A DNA stretch of 64,000 bases from Gonocerus acuteangulatus. Lineage: Eukaryota > Arthropoda > Insecta > Hemiptera > Coreidae. Every line of letters begins with the position of its first letter. Positions within the stretch are counted from its first letter, which is position 1. The position numbers and the translations under genes were made by a program. The stretch lies in assembly GCA_946811695.1 (NCBI GenBank), contig OX328125.1, positions 104,132,176 to 104,196,175 on the forward strand. Direction: 5' to 3'. Shown one piece after another: positions 57,535 to 64,000 of this stretch. The notes under the pieces were generated by a model. It had not been told where the DNA came from. It did no database searches and saw nothing but the letters and a program-made list of their open reading frames with translations.

Positions 57535-57810
57535 AACCGGTACTGGTTAAACTCCTGTTGTTGGTAACCTATAGATACCGCGTTATCTCTAGGTTGTCTG
57601 TTTGTTGACACTTGTACGGAGCGCCAGGTGTCAACCAACATTATACTCTGATATTACTTATCAATTGATGGATACTTTATAGTATGACGGGAACCGTGCT
57701 ATAATAAACTGTACACAATTATATTGTAGTGTTAATTTTGATGGTACATTATTTAACGCAATAAAAGAACTACTTATCTGCCGTGAAGACGTACGGGTAT
57801 TCAACTAGTA
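57535..57810 (-). mobile_element. family D 5' block
   Basis: GGTAACCTATAGATACCGCG, GACGGGAACCGTGCTATAATAA and TACTTATCTGCCGTGAAGAC, ending ATTCAACTAGT, are the complement of 44114-44400. With 56370-56512 this suggests a family D element whose interior holds the hammerhead-bearing insertion. Confidence 0.65.
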
Positions 57811-58111
57811 CATTATATTCGATTGTATGATTGATATTGTAAATATTTTGATGATAATATGTTCTAATACGAGACATCAAAGGTTGACTCACCCCGTGCA
57901 GTTGCAGAGCGGGAACTCAATAATTTCTGAGATCATGTTAACCCAGACTGCGCGGTGTTAGTACTGACGAGTACAAGACCAGATGGTAATTACAGATACA
58001 ATTACATTCAATGAATGAGGCCTTGATGAGGCACTTCGTTTGTCTGGGCCTCACGCATAGGGGACACTGTTTGATGTCATGGTCTTGGTGGTCGGCATCA
58101 ATTGGAGCACT

Positions 58112-58115
<4 letters not shown>
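57811..58115. other. no gene seen
   Basis: Nothing recognised. Confidence 0.3.
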
Positions 58116-58166
<51 letters not shown>

Positions 58167-58880
58167 TTTGTCTGTTCGCGCTTCTGACGGCTCAAAAATG
58201 TTCCGATTTTGATGGAATTTAGTACAAAAATTGTTCGCCTAATTTGAAAGATCAAGTTTGTTAACTAGCGGAATCCGTCCACTCGAAAATGGTTTTTGGT
58301 GCAATATTCGCGCGAAAAAAATCGTTCGCTTACCTCATATACTTGCAGGTTTCTTGGCGTAAAAAAGCGATTGAAATAATTTTTTAGGCAATACCTTTAA
58401 CCGTTTTCGAGAAAAGTGGAAAAATTGTCGTGAAATAAAGTTTTTGGTTAGGCTGCTTAGAATCATGGGATTAAGTTAAAATATTTTCTACATGTTTAAA
58501 ATTGATAAAAACATAGATGTTTAAATTTGCGTTGCGATAGGAGTTCATATTATATTTATAAATAATAAATATATAAATACAATAAATAGTTATATTTTCC
58601 TAAATATCTCGAAAACGGTTGGAAATCTTTGTAAGCGGAAGGTGACCATTCAAAACCTTACTAAATTCTCCTCAAAAAATGTTGAGGGAATTTTCGATGG
58701 GACAGTCATATTTTGAAAAATAAGTCATTAAAACTTTGAAGTAGTTGGTTAATCTTATTTGAACGGTTCTATTTGTCCATTATTTCTTGGTATTTTTGTA
58801 AAGTTCAGAATGTTTTTTCCTATTTTCCTCACTTTTTAATTTTTTTTAAAATGCATTGAACAGTGAAATGAGTATTTTAT
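58116..58880 (-). mobile_element. family A partial copy with (TA)n
   Basis: (TA)n at 58118-58160, then TTTGTCTGTTCGCGCTTC, GTTCCGATTTTGATGGAATT, TTTGAAAGATCAAGTTTGTT, and AACCGTTTTCGAGAAAAG, in the same order as 12540-12830 and 31258-31500. The 3' hairpin and 5' terminus were not found. Confidence 0.65.
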
Positions 58881-59026
58881 ATTCTTCCTGCTGTATTTGC
58901 ATGTCAGGTATGAGGTATATACCCTTGCAACCGTGACCTATTTGGGGACATAAATTATTTCATGAAAGGTCTAAAGACAATTAAGAGTAGCTTATATCTA
59001 AAATATGAAAGCTAAAAATGAATTAT

Positions 59027-59664
59027 CTAGGAGCAAAGTATATTCTGGCAGGAGAAGAAAATGTATGAAATGACTTTTCTTTCAGCCTTGTTGAGGTAGT
59101 TCAATATCTCATCTATATATTTGCTTCCATCGCCGAGTAATTCAGTCATATTGTAAGGTAAGTCATAGTTTTGTCGCTGTAAACATTCAGTCAGTATGTG
59201 CTTTATAGTCAGCGGTGTGTTACACTGTGTACATGTCGGTCTGTCCTGTCTTGTCATGAGATAAGAGTGTGTCAGTCGCGAATGGCCAATTCTTAAGCGG
59301 CATAATATCACTTCGTCTCTTCTATTATCCCTTTTGCTTGAAGGCCATTCACTTACTGTTCGTTTGATTTCTCGAAGTTTGTTATCCGTCGTCATGTGCC
59401 AGGCTTGCTCCCACTTCTCTATAACAAATCTTCTGGCTTCAGTTTGCATATCTTGTAATGTAACTCCGTGTATGTCTAGTTGGTTTTGTCTTGCCGTCGT
59501 CCGAGCCAGTACGTCAGCTTGAGTGCTTTTTCCTATGTCCTCATGTCCTGGGAGCCAATATATTGTTATTTCTTTATTCGTCCGGTGTATCTGTTCTAGT
59601 ATGTTCATAATTATGGGATTGTCGTTGTACATGTTTTGTACTCCATTTAGAACTACCTAAACAA
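59027..59664 (-). pseudogene. LINE 3' end: RNase H C-terminal part plus zinc-knuckle tail
   Basis: Minus-strand frame of about 200 codons begins inside RNase H (VVLNGVQNMYNDNPI) and contains YWLPGHEDIG and QADVLART with the RNase H Asp. It continues VILCRLRIGHSRLTHSYLM and TCTQCNTPLTIKHILTEC (C-x2-C-x7-H-x4-C), ending near 59027. RT is missing beyond a stop just upstream. It is the most complete of the RNase-H LINE remnants in this window, with no internal stop. Arg-Lys-rich linker regions match the 17558 copy in layout. Confidence 0.85.
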
Positions 59665-61020
59665 GACAAACTTACTAACCATATTATAGCATACATTTAG
59701 AAAGGAAGAAGAGTGAAAACAACCCATAGAGATTTGTTTATATATACCATTATTATTTATATAAAAAATATACCATTGTTAATTTATATGTTATATGTGT
59801 ATGTGTATGCAGGTGTGCATTTTTTTTTTTTTTTTTTTTATTAATGTATTTATTCTATTATATCTTTATTAACGCTCTATTATATTATATCTTTATTTAT
59901 CTTTCTCTATTATATATTTATTAAGGTTCTATGATAGTATATCTTTATTAAGGTATTTATTCTATTATATCTTAATCTGAATAGTATTATCCTATGTCTA
60001 GAAGTAGAATAACCTATATAAACATAGTGTAATGTATATTTGCATAATTTGATGTATATATATAATAATGATGATGTATATATTGTTGATGTTGATGTAT
60101 ATATATAATAATGTGTTTGTATGCACATATGTAATAACCAAATTGTATCTAAGTATATATGCATGTAGATGTGTATGTATGTATATATGTGTAATGTTTG
60201 TTCTGAGCAAGTCGCTATAGTTGCGAAAAGCTCATAAAATAAATATATATAAAAAAAAATATATATATCTTTCAGCCTTACCTGAAAAGTTAAAAGAAGA
60301 GTGGCAGGATAATTCGTCTTAAAAAAAAAATGATTTACTCACCGAAATTCGGAAGTGGTAAGGAAATGGTTGGGAAGGACCTCCAACCTCAGCTTCACCT
60401 CAGCGGAATGAAATTTTATTTTAATCTAATGTACGTCCGTCTGAAAAAAGGGGGAAAATAACTCTCCCTAGTTTTAGGATTTTCAGAGTAAGAATAAGGA
60501 ATCACCTGAAATCTTGTATTCCCGCTTCTACATTTTGCAAGGGGCTAGCATGGGGAGATATACATTTTTTTTTTTAGAAAATTTGAAGTCCCTTATTTGG
60601 ATGATATAATTTTTTATGGTGATATCATTTTTAGACAAATTAACTCAACAGTCTGGGATTTTAACCCCCAATATTTCCGTTTTACGCTCTATTGTGTTGT
60701 TAATTGAGCTACCAGATTTCTTATCAAAGCATGAAGTTTTCTGCTGTTAAAGAGTTACCTTAAGCTTACGCTCTTTTTGATTTGAAGCAAGGTGGGTTAA
60801 TTGACAACACACCCCAGTGTAAAACGGGAGAATTCTAGGCCGAGTGAGTTTAGTTTTCTAAAAATAAAAATTGGAAAATAAAGTCACTGACCGCGCAAAA
60901 CGTCCTTTGTAGTATTTACAGTTGTTTAATGAGTACATCCGATATAACTGTGAGAGTTTATTCTAAAAGTAACTTTTAATTAAATATCCACGAAATCAGT
61001 TTTCAAGATCATATTATTAT
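59665..61020. other. AT-rich stretch, no gene seen
   Basis: T tract at 59819-59839. Imperfect inverted repeat between about 60677-60715 (CCGTTTTACGCTC ... GTTGTTAATTGAG) and 60791-60828 (GGTTAATTGACAACAC ... TAAAACGGG), possibly a MITE remnant. Confidence 0.4.
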
Positions 61021-62146
61021 TATATACTAGCCGTTACCCGGCGTGCCATGCTACACCTACTTTTGCATATAGAAAAGCCTAAATAAATTCGAAACCAAAT
61101 AAGTATTATTAAAATCTAATAACACGGATCTGTAACTGTTATGAACCCGTGGCCTCCCAACTGTGACTTAGCCTACGACACTCCCCAGATTAAGATCTAC
61201 GTGTGTACCGAGTTTAGTCAAAATCGGACGAACGGTGTGGATTTGTATAAGGGACAAACATACAGTCAGACAGCTGGTAGATGTTTTTGACTTAGCCTAC
61301 GACACTCCCCAGATTAAGATCTACATGTGTACCGAGTTTAGTCGAAATCGGACGAACGGTGTGGATTTGTATAAGGGACAAACATACAGACAGACAGCTG
61401 GTACATATTTTTGACTTAGCCTACGACACTCCCCAGATTAAGATCTACATGTGTACCGAGTTTAGTCAAAATCGGACGAACGGTGTGGATTTGTATAAGG
61501 GACAAACATACAGACAGACAGCTGGTACACGTTTTTGACTTAGCCTACGACACTCCCCAGGTTAAGATCTACATGTGTACCGAGTTTAGTCAAAATCGGA
61601 CGAACGGTGTGGATTTGTGTAAGGGACAAACATACAGACAGACAGCTGGTAGATTTTTTTGACCTAGCCTAGGAGATTTCTCGTATCAAGACCTACCATT
61701 ATTCCAAGTTTGGTCAAAATCGGTCAAACGGTGTGGATTTGTATAAGGGACAAACATACAGACAGACAGCTGGTACATATTTTTGACTTAGCCTACGACA
61801 CTCCCCAGATTAAGATCTACATGTGTACCGAGTTTAGTCAAAATCGGACGAGCGGTGTGGATTTGTATAAGGGACAAACATACAGACAGACAGCTGGTAC
61901 ACGTTTTTGACTTAGCCTACGACACTCCCCAGGTTATGATCTACATGTGTACCGAGTTTAGTCAAAATCGGACGAACGGTGTGGATTTGTGTAAGGGACA
62001 AACATACAGACAGACAGCTGGTAGATTTTTTTGACCTAGCCTAGGAGATTTCTCGTATCAAGACCTACCATTATTCCAAGTTTGGTCAAAATCGGTCAAA
62101 CGGTGTAGATTTGTATAAGGAACAAACAAACAGAAAAACAGACAGA

Positions 62147-62152
<6 letters not shown>
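61021..62152 (-). mobile_element. family B repeat, longest copy, with internal 124-bp array
   Basis: Minus orientation: the 5' end is AATCACGTGTCTGTCTG-like sequence beside (TA)n at 62151, and the 3' end is AAAGTAGGTGTAGCATGGC, then GCCGGGTAACGGCTAGTATA at about 61026. The interior holds eight 124-bp tandem units starting GACTTAGCCTACGAC at 61165, 61289, 61413, 61537, 61661, 61785, 61909 and 62033. Units 3-5 repeat as units 6-8 (372-bp higher-order repeat). No coding capacity. Confidence 0.8.

Positions 62153-62204
<52 letters not shown>
62151..62204. repeat. (TA)n microsatellite
   Basis: TA alternation at the family B terminus. Confidence 0.95.
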
Positions 62205-62214
<10 letters not shown>

Positions 62215-62340
62215 TTTGCTGGGCCGTAATGATGGCAATTTGCAAATTTGAAGTTATGCATGGAAATGTTATCAGCTGAGGGATAAATGGTCTGATCTAA
62301 CTTGTGCGTTTGCACCAGTATTATTTGTAAATGGGGGGGG
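62205..62340. other. no gene seen
   Basis: Short unrecognised sequence ending in a G run of about 10. Confidence 0.3.
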
Positions 62341-62650
62341 GGGTATATTAGCCGAATGGTAGAACACTCTACTACCACTCAGCTAATCTGGAGGACCTGA
62401 GTTCAAACGGCAGGCGCGCACTGATGATTCTATCTTCTACTGTCTTCGTTCTTGGGTTGGATTCAGGTTCCTTGACCGTCTTTACGTCTAACCAAAATTT
62501 AATTATTGATTATCGAGTACCTGCAAAGGCAGCTCTGGGTGCCAAAGCATAGTACCGGCCACACCGGTATTAACACTTTCCTATGTTCAAGAATCAGACA
62601 CCACTACAGTGTCTGTCTCTATGTGTGTTTTAACGGGACTGATATTTTTT
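62341..62650 (+). mobile_element. tRNA-derived SINE, family 1, diverged copy
   Basis: ATTAGCCGAATGGTAGAAC (A box), GAGTTCAAACGGC (degenerate B box), CTGTCTTCGTTCTTGGGTTG, CAAAGCATAGTACCGGCCAC, and TTTTAACGGGACTGAT at the 3' end. It has a small internal duplication in the head (CTACTACCACTCAGCTAAT). Confidence 0.75.
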
Positions 62651-62756
62651 TTATATTATTATTTTATTTTGTAATAGGCTACTTGACTCCGTACATTCTA
62701 TTAATATATCCACATACACACTCACAAACACCTGTATACACACACACAAATGTGTG

Positions 62757-62760
<4 letters not shown>

Positions 62761-62820
<60 letters not shown>
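62761..62820. repeat. (TA)n microsatellite
   Basis: TA alternation downstream of ACACACAC sequence. Confidence 0.95.
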
Positions 62821-62828
<8 letters not shown>

Positions 62829-62844
62829 TATATATTTATATATA

Positions 62845-62893
62845 AAAAAAAATCAGTCCCGTAACTGGCCACAAGGGCCCAGAGGGGCAGATA

Positions 62894-62897
<4 letters not shown>
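62845..62897 (-). mobile_element. SINE family 1, reversed 3' tail only
   Basis: AATCAGTCCCGTAACTGGCC and GAGGGGCAGATACTGTATA are the complement of the SINE 3' end. It is about 50 bp long and sits between two TA tracts. Confidence 0.75.

Positions 62898-62941
<44 letters not shown>
62897..62941. repeat. (TA)n microsatellite
   Basis: TA alternation after the SINE tail. Confidence 0.95.
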
Positions 62942-62949
<8 letters not shown>

Positions 62950-63968
62950 AATATATATACTATATGAAATGCGTCAGATAAATAAAAAATGTTATAAAAA
63001 AGAATTTTGTGACGTATAAGGCCTTTACAGAAAGAAAAATAAGTAGAAGGGGTCAATTTACGATAATTATATATATATATATATGTATGAATATATATAT
63101 ATATTTTTTTTTTTCAATAATTTACGTTATTCTAAGTATTAAATATCTAGTCCAGGCAGATTTTAACTACTGTTAAGTTTGGTTTTTATTCGGCATAAAA
63201 GTTTTCAATTAACTTCTTGAATTGGTCAATACCTTTTTTATCTTTTTAACATTTTTTTAGAACACGTTTTCAAGTTTTTCTTTGCAAATAACGTTTTCAT
63301 TTCCACGTTATTCAAATATCATGACATCCCAAACGAGTGATGAAAAGAATTGATCCCTGTGTTTTGTAAATGGGTTCCACTCCATAATTTCCTTCGACTC
63401 CATAGAAAAAACATTTCACGGAACTCAGGAAGAGAAAATAACTCATATAAAATAAGAAAATGAATTTCTAAAACATATAAATGTGAAAAATAATTTCTGA
63501 ATGAAGCTGAAATAAAAACAAAACTGTTTTCGAAAGATAAAGGAAAATGTTTGACGTGTTTCATTAGGGTTGAGAGATTTTAGTGGAAACACGAACGAAA
63601 AGGGATTATACTTGGCGGGAATATTGATTTTAGATTAAAAATTAAAACGCGGAGTGTGTATGAGAGAAGGTTGGGGAAATCAAACCCACCCTGTGTATAA
63701 CCTTTTCATGCTTCAGAAAACACTCTCATTTCATTAATTCCACGAAATTACACATCAATTATAATAATTTATATTGTATTATGAAGTCATTGTATATTAT
63801 ATTTCGGTTCAGGAATTGGCAGATACTTTATTATTACCTTATTACTAAACGATATGTGTATAATATAATTAGTTCATTCATTAGTTTAATGAGAGAATTT
63901 ATTTCAATGGAGGTTACGGGGTCCCGGAAGAAGGTCAACAGGCTGCTACCTATATACCTATATATATA

Positions 63969-64000
<32 letters not shown>
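62942..64000. other. AT-rich stretch to window end, no gene seen
   Basis: Short TA tracts at 63068-63100 and at the window end (from about 63966). No supported ORF. Confidence 0.4.

Overview
This window is an AT-rich eukaryotic genomic segment, most likely from an arthropod (probably an insect). The evidence is Jockey-type LINE 3' ends, a mariner fragment, tRNA-derived SINEs, Transib-, hAT- and piggyBac-type remnants, and about twenty long (TA)n tracts. There are no operons, no bacterial ribosome-binding-site organisation and no convincing intact host gene. The best protein-coding candidate that is not obviously a transposon relic is a coiled-coil ORF at 51940-52499, which runs into a 200-N assembly gap. 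I cannot name the species from sequence alone.

Layout. 1-2160 is a 123-bp minisatellite with a 738-bp higher-order repeat. 2.7-8.6 kb holds LINE relics, a piggyBac-like C-terminal relic, diverged repeat termini and a 570-bp inverted repeat. 9.2-10.1 kb is a SINE followed by a 63-bp array. 12.2-15.2 kb is a Helentron-like element flanked by a 134-bp direct duplication. 16.3-22.3 kb has 79-bp and 84-bp arrays and three LINE fragments. 24.1-24.9 kb is a Jockey 3' end with poly(A). 25.5-27.1 kb is a Helentron-like element abutting a mariner fragment. 27.6-29.6 kb is a Transib-like element split by a hAT element, both with clean target-site duplications. 30.8-33.1 kb is another Helentron-like element. 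35.7-37.9 kb has a MITE pair and a GC-rich block. 39.1-50.7 kb holds four more Helentron-like copies, SINEs, a 162-bp triplicate and a 152-bp satellite apparently grown from a repeat terminus. 51.0-51.4 kb is a 78-bp array. 54.6-57.3 kb contains a 352-bp near-perfect palindrome and a 331-bp tandem element. 57.5-64.0 kb contains more repeats, a LINE RNase H end, a 124-bp internal array and SINE copies.

Most interesting signal. A short RNA-like motif recurs in at least eight places: CTGANGA, one A, a stem whose two halves covary between loci, GAAA, then NNTH (ACGTC or ATATT including the last A). It matches the core of a hammerhead ribozyme with a one-base-pair stem III. One locus (56513-57268) carries it once per 331-bp unit in a tandem pair inside (TA)n, the architecture expected of a retrozyme or Penelope-like terminal repeat. 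The second notable signal is a pair of related non-autonomous families (A and C). Their 5' and 3' subterminal inverted repeats differ between families but stay complementary within each family, as in Helentron-associated elements.

Nothing here suggests genes working together as a pathway; the window is a nested record of mobile-element and satellite activity. Family letters (A-D) are local names used only in this annotation.
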